From Trichodelitschia bisporula (Eukaryota > Ascomycota > Dothideomycetes > Phaeotrichales > Phaeotrichaceae), in NCBI GenBank assembly GCA_010356995.1, contig ML996687.1, positions 1,273,148 through 1,337,147 of the forward strand: 64,000 bases of DNA. Direction: 5' to 3'. Numbering within the stretch: position 1 is the stretch's first letter; every line of letters begins with the position of its first letter. Below the pieces are notes generated by a model. It saw only the letters and a program-made list of their open reading frames with translations, was not told where the DNA came from and ran no database searches. Made by a program: the position numbers and the translations under genes. Shown here in pieces: positions 44,194-55,153 of the stretch.

Positions 44194-46208
44194 ATGGCTT
44201 CGCAAGCTATCCCCTCCAGTGGAGAGTTCGGTCCGGCGCATGAACAGCAGCAGCAACAGTCAAATGGCCAGCAGGACACTTCAAAGCAGTCGCCAGATGG
44301 CGTCCCCAAGGCTCCGCATATCTCCTCGGAACATGCGGATGGCGCGCCTGGGGCCCATCACGATGCGCATGACGAAGAGCACCACAAGAAAGAGCACGAT
44401 GACAAAAGTGAGGGGAAGAGCGAGCACAAGGACGAGGATGAACACAAGCAACCCGATGGCGGCTACGATAGCACACCTCTCCCTTCCGCGCCGGCCGGCT
44501 ACACCGTCAAAATCACCTTTAACCGCGCCTCGAATCTCCCTATGGCGGACATAAACTCCTTCTCCTCCGACCCCTACATCATCGCGCAGATGTACCACGG
44601 CCTGCCGACACGGCACAAGGAAGATCCGCCGCTGCAGTTCCGCACGCCGACTGTGCGGCGCAATACCGATCCCGTGTGGGATTGCGACTGGATCGTAGCG
44701 CACGTCCCCGTATCTGGTTTCCGCCTCAAGTGCCGCATCTACGATGAGGATCCGGCGGATCACGACGATCGTCTGGGTAATGCGCATGTCATTGTTGGTG
44801 GCCTGGATAGTGAGGGTGCGGGGTTCCACGAGCAGAACTTCAAGATTAAGAAGCGCATGGGCAGTAAGCGCGCCTACATGATCCGTGGCGTTGCAGCTCT
44901 CATGCACACTGCGAAACATATGGATGGGCATTTGTTTGTCAGTGTTGAGGTTTTGGGTCCCAGCGAAGGGCCCGGCGGTCGTGTATACACTATCGGACCC
45001 ATATGGTGGACGAAGCACCATAGTCCGCTGCTTGGGCGTCTTGCGAACCGTAAGACCGAGGACGGCGAGGAGGAGGGTAAGGATAAGACCGAGAGGTTCA
45101 AGTACGTTCCCTCAATGCCGTTGGGCATTACACAAACTTTTTCTCTGCCGATATCTCGGGCTTGCCCCCGGGGTCACAGCTGACTTACCCTCGCAGCTTC
45201 CAAGCAGTCCAACTCCAGCTCCCCGGTCCGGTACCGGAAGAGATGTACCACCGTTTTGTGGAGTTTCGCCCGTTCGTCAAGCGCATGTTCACGGCATCAG
45301 GTTTGTCGGGCTTCTTCCTGTCCAAGGCGCTGCATCACCAACACGCGCGCGTCTACAACTTTGATCGCACGACTGAGTACGGCATATTCCCGTCGCTGAC
45401 ACCTGCTCCCGAGACGACGACGCTCAAGTTTCTCGAGCTGGTCAACTTCGACAAAGGCGGGCGCGTCTTCACGTACGTGCTTACGCTCGACGCGCTCTTC
45501 CGCTTCACGGAGACGGGCAAGGAGTTCGGCATCGATATGTTGAGCAAGCACACCATGCACTCTGACGTCGCTGCCTACATTGCGTTTTCGGGCGAGTTCT
45601 TCGTACGACGCTGGCCGAAAAAGGCCTCCCCCTCGTCGGAAGGATCTCCAACGATGGAGCAGTCTCAGGCGAGCTCCTCCCACCACGAGGACACGGACGA
45701 GGACGACGCGGCACGCGACCCGTCACTGTACCAGCTAGTCATTGACAATGACAGCGGCACATACCGGCCCAACGCGGACCTGCTCCCGCAGCTGAAGAGC
45801 TTCATGCAGTACTGCTTCCCGGGGCTGCACGTCATGACGCTAGACTGCCAGAAAGACGCGGAGAAGCAGCAGCGGATGAAGGCGCAGCAGCGCGAGCGCA
45901 AGGCGCGCACGGGCAATACGATGGTGTTCCGCCAGATGTCGGATGTGGACAGCAGTTCCATTTCTAGCTCTGATGAGAGTGAGCTGGATGAGATGATTCA
46001 GGCGCAGTTGCGGGATCAGGAAAGGCAGGCGCATGTTGATCCGGGCTTTATGAGGACGATGAAGCGTGATGCTGCGGCGGTGGGGGGTGCGAGGATGGGC
46101 CGTTGGAAAGAGATGGTTAAGGGGCGGGATGGGGAGGGGGCGGTTGAGGTGGGGAATCCGACTGATGGGCAACCGAGGATTTTCAAGGGCGGAGTCGTGA
46201 AGCAGTGA
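44194..46208 (+). CDS. C2-domain protein of unknown role
   Basis: Exon 1 is 44194-45101, the intron is 45102-45196 (GTACGT...CAG), exon 2 is 45197-46208, giving 639 aa. The N-terminal ~100 residues are Gln-, His-, Asp/Glu- and Lys-rich and disordered. A C2 fold follows (about residues 107-235): GYTVKITFNRASNLPMADIN, SSDPYIIAQMYH, TPTVRRNTDPVWDCDWIVAH, CRIYDEDPADHDDRLGNAHV, with acidic residues at the positions that bind calcium in C2 domains. A conserved fungal region comes after the intron (PEEMYHRFVEFRPFVKRMFT, TTLKFLELVNFDKGGRVFTY, EFGIDMLSKHTMHSDVAAYI). The C-terminus is basic and Gln-rich. It is probably a calcium/phospholipid-responsive peripheral membrane protein, conserved in filamentous fungi from memory. 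No enzymatic motif is seen. Confidence 0.88.
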
Positions 46209-47500
46209 AGGTGACTGTTTAGGGATGGGTAACGGCCTGGATTTCTCTCTTCGCTTCTCTGATGGTTTTGGGAACTGTGGGGTTGATGATGGCCATGAGA
46301 GCGTGATGATGCGGTTTGATACCCAAGACTTTGGTCTTCTTAATGTGGCGACACAGTCTGTGTTGATGCGGATACTCTTTCTACTCCTCTCTATCTTTGC
46401 TTAGCTCAGGACTCAATTGCGAGATGTTTCAAGCGGCCTTCATTGAAAATCGTGAAGTCGTGGGAATAGAGAAGGAGAGGTGGCTGTGCGAACTGGATGT
46501 GTGGCTGGTTGTGGGTGCCTTGACGCCTTTATGACCGATGATGGCCGTCACTGTGGTTCTTTCCTTCCGCGACGGCAACCTCACCTCCTCTCATCACTCA
46601 TCGTCTCTTCTCTTTTCCTCCAACTCTCCTTCTCTTCTCAATTGCTTTTCTCTCGCATCACCTCTTCCAGCCACTCGGCGGCTATATTTGGCATCGTCGA
46701 ACGCCTCACTGTGGCAACCGCAAAGTCTCGCCAACCACGCCCAGCGGCCGCGTCAGCCCGGATTGGGCGAATGGGATGCGGGATATGAGGCCGAGAGACG
46801 TTGTTGGACTATTGGGCACTTATTTGGATTAAGAGGAAGAGAAGAGACCTCACGACTCGTTCCTTGTAGCTGGCTAGCTTTGCCTTAACTCAGTTCTTCC
46901 CCAGCACTCGGGCGCAAATGCACTTACACTCTTCCTAGCACATCATACTACCATCTCCGGCGGCAACAGAGCTGCACGATGCCGCGCGAGAGCTCTCTAA
47001 GCGGGAATTGCCCCTCTCTCGAGTCTCCCCGCTGCGCCAGACGCCCAGCGGGATGCTGTGGCTGATCTGGCAGAGTAACTTTGGGCAGCAGACAATGCGC
47101 CTCCAGCGTCGTGATTTGTCCAACCTTGCGGCCACTGGTGGTGGAAGCGCGCAGCCAAGGGAGAACCCCAGTCACCATCCAAGGATCAAGAGCGGCGCTT
47201 AACCAGGCCTGACCTCATCAAACACCACCTCTCCCACCCCCCTCGCAACGACCTATCTCGCTCTACGCGGGCCCCAAAACCCCACAGCGACCCAAACCGC
47301 GACCGCTTCTCAAACTTCTGATCCTTCACTTCTGATTATCTTTCTGGTTGCCTCCCTTTCCCCCTTGTTTTCGCTCTGTGACAACGAAACCCGCTTTGCG
47401 CATTTACCCCTCACCTGTGTGCTCTGCCCCTCATTAGGCCCTCACTCACGGCAACGAGAGCTTGCGCAAACCCCGACGTGCGACCGGTCTTTGCTGCAGC
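46209..47500. other. intergenic; promoter side of the WW-PhoD gene
   Basis: No gene is supported. CT-rich sequence lies at about 46590-46680 and 47220-47400, as expected for fungal leaders. Confidence 0.45.
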
Positions 47501-50500
47501 ATGGAGGGCAACAGAGGCATAGGGGGCCTTCACGGCCGCCCGGATGAGGAAATGTTCTTGAACCGACCGGCTGCCGTCGAACCCGACACCCCCACCGTCG
47601 GTCCCCTCCGCATTAATAAGGTTACCAGCCCGACTTCCCCCCTCCAGCAGCCCACGGCCTCAACTTCAGGCCCCACCGTGCCCACGCAGCAGCTTCCGGC
47701 CCGGACGTATACTCCGCCCACCATCAAGCCTTCGTCCACCATGCCCCCTTACCCCGTGGACAACGGCCCGACCCACGCCGCTGCCCGCCCCACATACACG
47801 CCGCCTATATCCGGTGGGGACAGGACGAAGTCGTCGACTCCCGAGTCGGGGCGCCGTCCGATGGGAGGTTCGCCCCGCACCCGCTTCGATGCGAGCGACC
47901 CCAACCGGCCGAGCGTTGCGGGGTATGCGCAACCGTCCCGTTCTGACGGTCGCACTGCCTCGCCCGCAGGTGCACCGGACCCGCGTTACAAGCAGTCGGG
48001 TCAAGTGGAGGAGGGGCTTTTTCAAAAGCCGCCTGAAGGAAGAGCGAACACGATGCCTCAAAAGAAGGACGAGCCAGCGGTGAACCCATTCCCAGAATAC
48101 CACCAGCAGTACTGGCCGCCGCCAAGCGGGGCCGCGACTTCCTCAACCCCGCCCAACAGCAATGGCCCCAGCAACTTAAATATCCAAAAGCCCGCTGGCA
48201 CTGGACTCAACCGGTTTGACTCCACCGCCTCGGTAGCTACCACGCGTGCGCAACGAGGCTCTCCGCCGCCGCCTGAGACTCCCATCGTTGGCCCACCGCT
48301 TCCCGGCAGTGGCATTGAAGCGCGCTTCGCTGCGACCGGTCTTGCTGCCCCGACGGGCACTGGCGCTCCGAGCGCTGCCGCTTCGCAACGCATGGCGCAG
48401 TACGGTGCACCGCCCACGCGTCCGGTCTACACACCGCCAGCTCAGCAAGGTACTCTCGCTCCGGCATCGAAGCCGCCTGCCCGCCCCTGGACACCGACGG
48501 AACAGCCGGGATCGCAACCCCACGGTCCGCCGATGGTGTACCAAGGCGTAACGGAGGTGAACGAGCCCGCTGCCGTCCCCACCACCGGTCCTCCCAACGT
48601 TCCCAGTGCAGTGCCTTCTGCCGCTCCTGCGCCGGCTCCCATCCCCGGCGCTCAGCGCCCCGAACATCCTCTTGAGCATGACTTCCATCGTTTGGGCGTC
48701 AGCGATGAGCCGCCGCCGGCATATTCGACTGTGCAGCCGCATCCTCCCGGCCAGGGCTACCCGCAGGAGAAGCAGCGCCCGGCACCCCTCCAGCCTGCAT
48801 CACTGACATCTCCTGGCGGTTCGCAGCCAGCTGCGCCGGCCGCCGGGTATGGAACGCCGCAGGGGCACCCGGCGTTTGCAAACGATCCACGCTTGCAGCA
48901 GCCCGGCGGCGGGTCTCCGGCCCAGTCCCTCGCGGGGTCAACATTGCCACTCTCGGGTCCTTCCCAGATGGGCGCTGGCCCCTCGAGTCCGCCGCCGCTG
49001 CCAGAGGGCTGGATTGCGCACCTCGATCCCAATAGCGGGCACTACTATTACATTCATCTGGCGACGCAGTCTACGCAGTGGGAATTCCCCAAGGGTCCTA
49101 CCCCGCTGAACCTCAACGAGCCGATGTCGCCGACTGGCACCTTTATCAACCCGCTCACTAGCCCCGCTGCGTCGTCCTTTAGCAAACCGCTCGCGAGCCC
49201 GGGTTTCGGACCTGTGCCGCAGAGCGCGACGATGCGCCCGGACGGCTTCATGAGCATGTCGAGCATGTCCTCGCCCACGGCCGCTGGGTTCACCGGCCCG
49301 CCACCCAGCGCCGGCGTAGATGTGTACAAGGTCGCGCCTACGAACGGCGTGTACTTTGGCCCGTACCTGCGCTATACGAATATGGACGTCGAGCGCGGGG
49401 TGTGGATGGGCAGTATTCTGCTCGTCACTGACGCGGGACAGCCGCCGACGATCCACATCCACCAAAGCACGGATCTGAGCCCGAATCCGCGGCAGCTCAA
49501 GCCGAATCCTATCTACTCGCATCAGCGATGGATGTTCTTCCGCTACGATGTGGATCTTAAGATGGAGGAGCAAGGCGCTAAGTGGACGTATGCTATTACG
49601 TCGCATCTTGGGTGTACGCGGTATGAGTTCCTCGTGGCGGGGCGGTATGATACGAGCTGGCGCTTTATCGCGCATTCTGGCAATGACTTTGGGCTTAACG
49701 TGTCAACGGCTGAGCGCACGAAGCTGGGTGGCGTGGGGTACATGTGGAAGGACGTGTTGACGCGGCACATTGAGTGCAACGGGTTCCATGCGCAACTGGG
49801 CCTGGGCGATCAAGTGTTTGCGGACCGGATGTGGAAGGAGCTGCCGCTGCTGAAGCAGTGGACGGCGATGTCAGGCAAAGACAACCGGCGCAACGCACCG
49901 TGGACGCCGCGGCACGAGGAGGACGTGACACACGCCTACTTCCACTACTACACATCGCACTTCGACCAGCCGCATCTGCGGGAGGCCTTTGCGCAGATCC
50001 CGCACATCCTCACGCTGGACGACCATGACATCTTCGACGGCTTCGGGTCGTACCCGGAGTACATGCAGTTCAGCAATATGTTCAAGAACATCGGACGCAT
50101 CGGGATTGAGATGTACTTGCTGTTTCAGCACCACACGACGCTGGATATCCTGCGCAATGTGCAGGATGACACGGATTTGTTCACCATTACGGGCACCGGG
50201 TGGCACTTTATTAAGTACCTCGGCCCGGCGGTTGTGGTCGTCGGGCCCGATACGCGCTCCGAGCGCAACCCGCACCAGGTCATGGCAGGTCCGACGTACC
50301 AAGGCCTGTTCCCGAAGATCGCGATGTTGCCGCCCAGCGTGCAGCACTGCATTTGGATGCTCCCCGTGCCGGTCGTGTATCCGCGCATGGAGTCGATGGA
50401 GACCCTCGCGAGCACAGTGGCGACGGGCAAGAAGGCCATGAACACGACGTTCAATGTGCTAGGCCGGGTGACGAGTAGCGTAGCTGGGGTTGTGGGCGCG

Positions 50501-51262
50501 AAGGGCGTGGTAGGGGAGGGATTTAACAGCGTCAAGAAGGCGGTGGGGAAGAGCGGGCTTATGAGCGGGATTCTGAGTCCGTTTGGCGATATCGATATGC
50601 TGGACGAGCTGCGCGATCAGTGGACGCACGAGTCCAAGGTAGGCCACCCCTTCCTTCTTCCCCGGCGATGCTAATAAGCCCAGGACCTCGAGCGCACATA
50701 CCTCATCCGCACCCTGCAGGGCATAGCCCACAACAAATCCCTGCGCATGACCTTCCTATCCGGCGACGTCGGGGCCTGCGGCGCCGGCCTCGTGCACGAC
50801 CCCGCGCACCCGCAGGACCATAAAACAATGTATCAGATCGTCACCTCGCCCATTGTCAACGGGCCGACGGGGAACTACGTCATGCGCCTGCTGCACAGCA
50901 ACAAGCCCCTTTACGTCCCGGCAAACGGACACCGGTCGCTGCACACGCCCTCTGATACGAAGGAAGATATGATGGAGATCTTTTCCGCGGATGTGAACGG
51001 GCAGCCGCGTGAGTTGCGCCGCTTGATGCCGCGGAGGAACTACGTTGCGTGTGTCGCGTTTGATCCGGATGTTGTGGGGGGGAGTTTTGCGGCGCAGAGT
51101 CCGGCGCCGAGTCTTGATGGGCAGCCTGGGGGACCGGGGGGGAAACTGAGTCTGGCGGTTGATTTTATGGTGCAGGGGGAGGCAGTGTTTGCGGGTGCTG
51201 GCGCGCCAGGGGCGGTTAAGTACGGCCCAGTTGTGATTCCGAATTTGGAGTACGGGAGGTAG
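47501..51262 (+). CDS. WW-domain + PhoD-like phosphatase protein
   Basis: Exon 1 is 47501-50638, the intron is 50639-50683 (GTAGGC, CTAATAA branch, CAG), exon 2 is 50684-51262, giving 1238 aa. The first ~500 residues are Pro/Gly/Ser/Thr-rich and disordered. A WW domain follows (LPEGWIAHLDPNSGHYYYIH ... TQWEFPKGPTPL, about residues 505-540). The C-terminal half is a PhoD-like metallophosphatase domain: NGVYFGPYLRYTN, GLGDQVFAD, LDDHDIFDGFGSYPEYMQ, VVVVGPDTRSERN and SGDVGACGAGL, where Asp, His and Asn/Asp residues form the metal site. No signal peptide is present, so it is probably cytosolic or membrane-associated. PhoD enzymes cleave phosphodiesters or phosphomonoesters; the substrate here is unknown. 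The WW domain suggests recruitment to Pro-rich partners. The frame is open 13 codons upstream; ATG 47501 (MEGNRGIGG) is preferred. Confidence 0.93.
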
Positions 51263-51286
51263 ATTTAGGTGATAGCCTAAGGGACC

Positions 51287-51300
51287 GGGGGGGGGGGGGG
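51287..51300 (+). repeat. G14 homopolymer
   Basis: An uninterrupted run of 14 G shortly after the WW-PhoD stop codon. Similar runs occur at 52789 and 53638. Confidence 0.9.
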
Positions 51301-51687
51301 TTGGTGTAGAGTACCTGCTGTTTAGCTTTCTTGGGGAATGGATATTACGGCCGATTGAGTGCTGTGTAGTGAGTCGTGAAGTGGGTGTGATATGTGTCGC
51401 GTGTAATATCGCGAGTCGTCAGCCTTTTCAGGCCACCCCAGAACGATTTTCCCAACGAGGCTAGCCGCGCTGATATCCCGCGTGTCAGGGCCGGGGTGTC
51501 CTCCGCACCGCGACCACCGATGGGTAAGACGGAAGGGGACAACCCGTGTGGGAGGTGGAGTGGGGTAACGTGGATCGTGTGAGGGGGATAATTGCGGGGA
51601 GGGCTGCGGAGGTGTACCTAACCCACACCCACTCACGAGCGACATCTCTAGCATCATATCAATATACAGACCTCAATAGAAGGAGCG

Positions 51688-52856
51688 ATGAACCTACAGC
51701 CTCCCCTGCCTCCAGACACGCACATCCTCCTCACCGGCGCAACGGGCTTCGTAGGCACGCACATCACACGCGCCCTCCTACGGGACTTCCCAAACATCAA
51801 GCTCACGTTGCTTGACCTCGAACGACCCGAAGGGTGGACACCAGCTGGGGCAGACATCAGCTTGTTAACCGCGGATATCACTTCCCCCGAGGCGGTATCC
51901 GCAGCCTTCCACGCGGCAGCGCCCATCACGGCGGTTATTCATACGGCGGGCTTCGTCCCCGTACGCTCCGCCCGGTACACCCAATCCGCACAGTCCCAGG
52001 CCTGGAGCGTCAACGTCGAGGGGACGGCGAATGTGCTTACCGCAGCGAGGGAGTGTAGGGTCAGGGCGGTGGTGGCGACGAGTAGTTGCACCGTGGTCAC
52101 GGATGCCGTGGGACGGGATTGGTTTAATTACGCCGAGGATGTAAATGTGGAAGGGCCCAGGTTGGTGTACGGGGAGACGAAGGTTCGCTCATCCCCCCCC
52201 CCTCGCTCGGCTAGATACTAAAGCCCCAGGCCGCGGCGGAAGAGCTCTTGTTGGCTGCGAACACCCCGGACTTCGCCACATGTGCTCTGCGGCCGAGCAC
52301 CCTCTGCGGGGAGGGTGATTATAACCTCATCCCCACGATCCTCTCCTGCATCCCCCGCGAAACGCCCTTCACCCTCGGGTCCGGGCTTAATCTGTACGAC
52401 TTCACCTACGCGGGCAACGTCGCGGACGCCCACGTGCTGGCTTTACACAACCTACTCACCACCCGAACGGCCGCCGGTCTCGCTATTGCGATTACGAATG
52501 GTGAGCCGGTGCCGTTCCGCGCGTTTTGTCTCGCTGTGTGGAGGGAGGTGGGGCATTATCCGCTTTTCGAGGTTATGGTGCCGAGGGCGGTGGGCTGGTT
52601 CGCTGGGTGCGTTGCGGAGGGGGTGGGCTGGTTGGCTGGGAAAGAAGGGGCGGTGTCGAGGGGGAGTGTGGGGGATGCGGTGCAGGTTGCGTATGCGGAT
52701 ATTGGGCGGGCGAGGAGGGTATTGGGTTATGAGCCGAGGGTGGGGTTGGAGGAGGGGATTAGGAGGGGGGTTAGGGATTGGATGGAGAGGGGGGGGGGGG
52801 TGGAGAGGAGGAATGGAAAGGGGAGAGGTGGGAAGGAGGGAGCTGAAAGGACTTGA
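51688..52856 (+). CDS. NAD-dependent epimerase/dehydratase (extended SDR, 3-beta-HSD / Erg26-like)
   Basis: Exon 1 is 51688-52182, the intron is 52183-52229 (GTTCGC...CAG), exon 2 is 52230-52856, giving 373 aa. A Rossmann fold opens the protein (HILLTGATGFVGTHITRALL, with the TGxxGxxG nucleotide-binding motif), followed by VIHTAGFVPVRSARY, SVNVEGTANVLTAARE, VVATSSCTVV and the catalytic YGETK (Tyr-x3-Lys). CALRPSTLCGEGDYNLIPTI and GSGLNLYDFTYAGNVADAHV are typical of the 3-beta-hydroxysteroid dehydrogenase/isomerase branch that includes sterol C-4 decarboxylase Erg26. Whether it acts on sterols or another 3-hydroxy substrate cannot be told. The C-terminus is encoded by very G-rich DNA including a G12 run, so its last ~20 residues may be unreliable. 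Confidence 0.88.
52789..52800 (+). repeat. G12 homopolymer inside the epimerase coding region
   Basis: A run of 12 G near the 3' end of the coding sequence encodes part of the segment RGGGV. Other frames also stay open near the end, so slippage would change only the last residues. Confidence 0.9.
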
Positions 52857-53171
52857 GTCCTAAGCTGGGTTTGAGATGTAGGATAGGATAGAGGGGACTC
52901 AGTACGATATATTGGCACCTTAGGATACCTCCAACCTCACCAGTCAGCCACTCCAGTTCCTGACCTCCCTCCACCGGTAATTGCGGAGTGCGCTGGGGGA
53001 ATATATACCAAGAAACTGCATTAGGCCTTTTAAATGCGCGCGGAATCTATCCCCGCAACGCCTATCCATCCTAACCCAAGGACACGCCTGCCAGTCGCTA
53101 AACGTGATGGTTGTTACCGTTGGTGTTGAGTCTTGTAGAGTTGACCTTCCGCCCAAAGAGATATCACCACC
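52857..53171. other. convergent 3' spacer, epimerase / ILM1-like gene
   Basis: A 315-nt region between convergent stop codons. No gene is seen. Confidence 0.5.
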
Positions 53172-53791
53172 TCACAAATCCCCCGCTGTGGCCGCCCTCG
53201 CACGCAAAACCCTCATCCCAGCCTCCCTTCTCTGATCCCTAATCGTCAAAAAAACCTGCCACTTATTAGCCCCATCCCCAAATTCCCCATCCCACGACTC
53301 ACCCAAAACCACATCATAATCTCCAAAAACCCCCACGAAAACACAAGGCCATTCTTCAACCCATCACCCACGCGTGCTCCCTTGCCACTCTTCAACGTCG
53401 CATCCGCACCGGTGATGTACGTGTACCCCGTGAGGGCAAAGAAGAAGATGAGCCGGATGGGCGTCTGCGCGCTCCAGTACTGCACCGCCGCGGGCTCGTC
53501 CATGGACACAGCGACGAGGTCTGTGAGGCCGAGGAGGACGAAGACGGCGGCGGCTAGGGCGGTTGCGGGGGTGGGGCGGTCGAAGGAGGTAGCTTCGGGC
53601 TAGCCTCAGGTTAGTAGTGGGATTGGGGGGGTGGGGAGGGGGGGGGGGGGTACGGGGCGCATTGATTCCCCGAGCAGGAAGACGAGGTTTTGGTCTGCGA
53701 GCATGCGCGGCGCGGTGAGGAGGTAGAAGGCGAGGGTGATGTGGAAGAGGGCGAGGGTGCGGATGAGGGTGAAGGCGGATATGAGGGCCAT
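53172..53791 (-). CDS. ILM1: Ilm1-family membrane protein (increased loss of mitochondrial DNA 1)
   Basis: Three exons (53654-53791, 53303-53599, 53172-53255) give 172 aa. The protein starts MALISAFTLIRTLALFHITL and continues FYLLTAPRMLADQNLVFLLG, then PEATSFDRPTPATALAAAVF, LLGLTDLVAVSM, YWSAQTPIRLIFFFALTGYT and GLKNGLVFSWGFLEIMMWFW, a four-helix hydrophobic layout matching fungal Ilm1 proteins. Yeast Ilm1 is an ER-membrane protein whose loss destabilises mitochondrial DNA; its biochemical role is not defined. The last exon (VFLTIRDQRREAGM to the stop at 53172) is required to close the frame properly. The first intron (53600-53653) contains a C13 run on the coding strand, and its GTACCC donor is unusual, so that junction is less certain. 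Confidence 0.88.
53638..53650 (+). repeat. G13 homopolymer in the first ILM1 intron
   Basis: A run of 13 G on the plus strand (C on the ILM1 coding strand) close to the intron donor. Length variation could affect splicing. Confidence 0.9.
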
Positions 53792-54361
53792 GATGAAGAT
53801 GGAGTGGGTGAAGGCGGACTTGGGAAGAATGGGGACGGGTAAGTGTATTGTTTTGGCGTGAGGATGTTGAGGTTCGTGAACTTGACCCCTGTCCCGCTGA
53901 CCCCCTGCGCGGAGTGACGTCCTTCGCTTGGCGGCGATGTCAAGTGCGACTTCATCCGTAGACTTCACTTGCGCTTTGGATCAATGGCTCTTCTTCGAGC
54001 AATATCTGTTCAGCTCTCGCATTGCTGCTACGTGTGCTCTGAGCATCTGTACTGGCTGCTTCGGGCGGAACTATGTCAGTTTAAACACGTCACGTCGCCA
54101 CCGGCATTAAATGCGATCCATTCTATGCGTTCAGATTGAGTTGCATTCCATGTTCAGCCTCGACTAATACCCATATATATAGCGCTCACGCGCGACTTTG
54201 ATGATGTCGCTCGGTCTTTGATAGCAGCGAACCCACCAGATTACTCACTGCCACTGTCTTCTCTCGCTTCAGGATATCGGCCGTGTCCTGGGCCAGGCGG
54301 CTGCTCCCGCGTTCATTTGAAAGCTGTCTGATCAGATGGTAACCTTGTCCTCAAGTTCTCT
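53792..54361. other. intergenic, ILM1 promoter side
   Basis: No gene is supported. It contains the upstream region of the ILM1-like gene. Confidence 0.45.
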
Positions 54362-54725
54362 CTACCGCTTGAGGGTGCGCGCATCCTTGCGTGCCAGGGA
54401 GTCGTGCTCGTACGCATCGGGGTAGCTGCAATTCTCGATCTTGTCCTGGAGGTGGCGGATGTAGGCGTATAAACCCAGCGGGACGGCGACAAGAAAGTCA
54501 CCGCGAAGAGGGTAGGAAGGATTTGGTGACCACCACGACGGCGGCGAAGAGGGGGAGGATGGCACCAGCCTGAAGGATGGACACCGTTGTGATGGTGATG
54601 GCGAGTTAAGATTCCGAATGGTGGTGATGATGGGGGCGTAGCCCAGGCGTCGACGCTCCCAAGTTCTTCACCCCGTTCACATTGAACCCAGGAACTGTGG
54701 CTGCAATCGCATTTATGGACATCAT
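54362..54725 (-). pseudogene. small membrane-protein gene, apparently frame-broken
   Basis: From ATGs at 54725/54722 the sequence reads MMSINAIAATVPGFNVNGVK then NLGASTPG. Other frames continue the same apparent protein: GYAPIITTIRNLNS, then ITITTVSILQAGAILPLFAA, then GDFLVAVPLGLYAYIRHLQD and IENCSYPDAYEHDSLARKDA, ending RTLKR and a stop at 54362. Two hydrophobic segments are visible. Joining the parts requires at least two frame changes and no GT-AG intron of normal size explains them. It is either a recently inactivated gene or error-prone sequence. The family is not recognised. Confidence 0.35.
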
Positions 54726-54941
54726 CTGCGGATCGCCAACAGTAGAGCCCTGACTAACGGTCGCCGCCGCTCAAGACTAGGTGGAATTCAGGTGTGGGGG
54801 CGAGGAGAGGATGAGGAGGAGGGCTAGGAGGGGGCACACTGTGCGGGGGAACCTCCGCCGTACCGCTTGTACACTTCCTCGTAGCCATATACACCATACA
54901 TCTCCTGGTCATCATCCCGTTTTACCAAGGGTAGCTTTTGG

Positions 54942-55153
54942 GTGCTTCCACACGACTTCCACACCTTCCGGTATGAAGATGATTTCGAGCTTCCACTCCT
55001 AGAACTAGTGGCTGTCAGTACACCTCCTACGTCATCATCCGTTAGGGTGGCCTACCTCGGATGTCTCATTTTCGCCGTGCTCGCCGCGCTCGCCGTCCTC
55101 ATCCGCCGCTTCACGAGCCGCGACGGCCGCTTCCTCAGCCACAAGCTTTTCTT
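54942..55153 (+). other. hydrophobic open segment upstream of copy C
   Basis: The frame contains VAYLGCLIFAVLAALAVLIR followed by RFTSRDGRFLSHKLFF, one hydrophobic helix with a basic end. It then overlaps, out of frame, the exon-1 remnant of family copy C. It may be a foreign fragment joined to the truncated copy. The family is not recognised. Confidence 0.25.
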
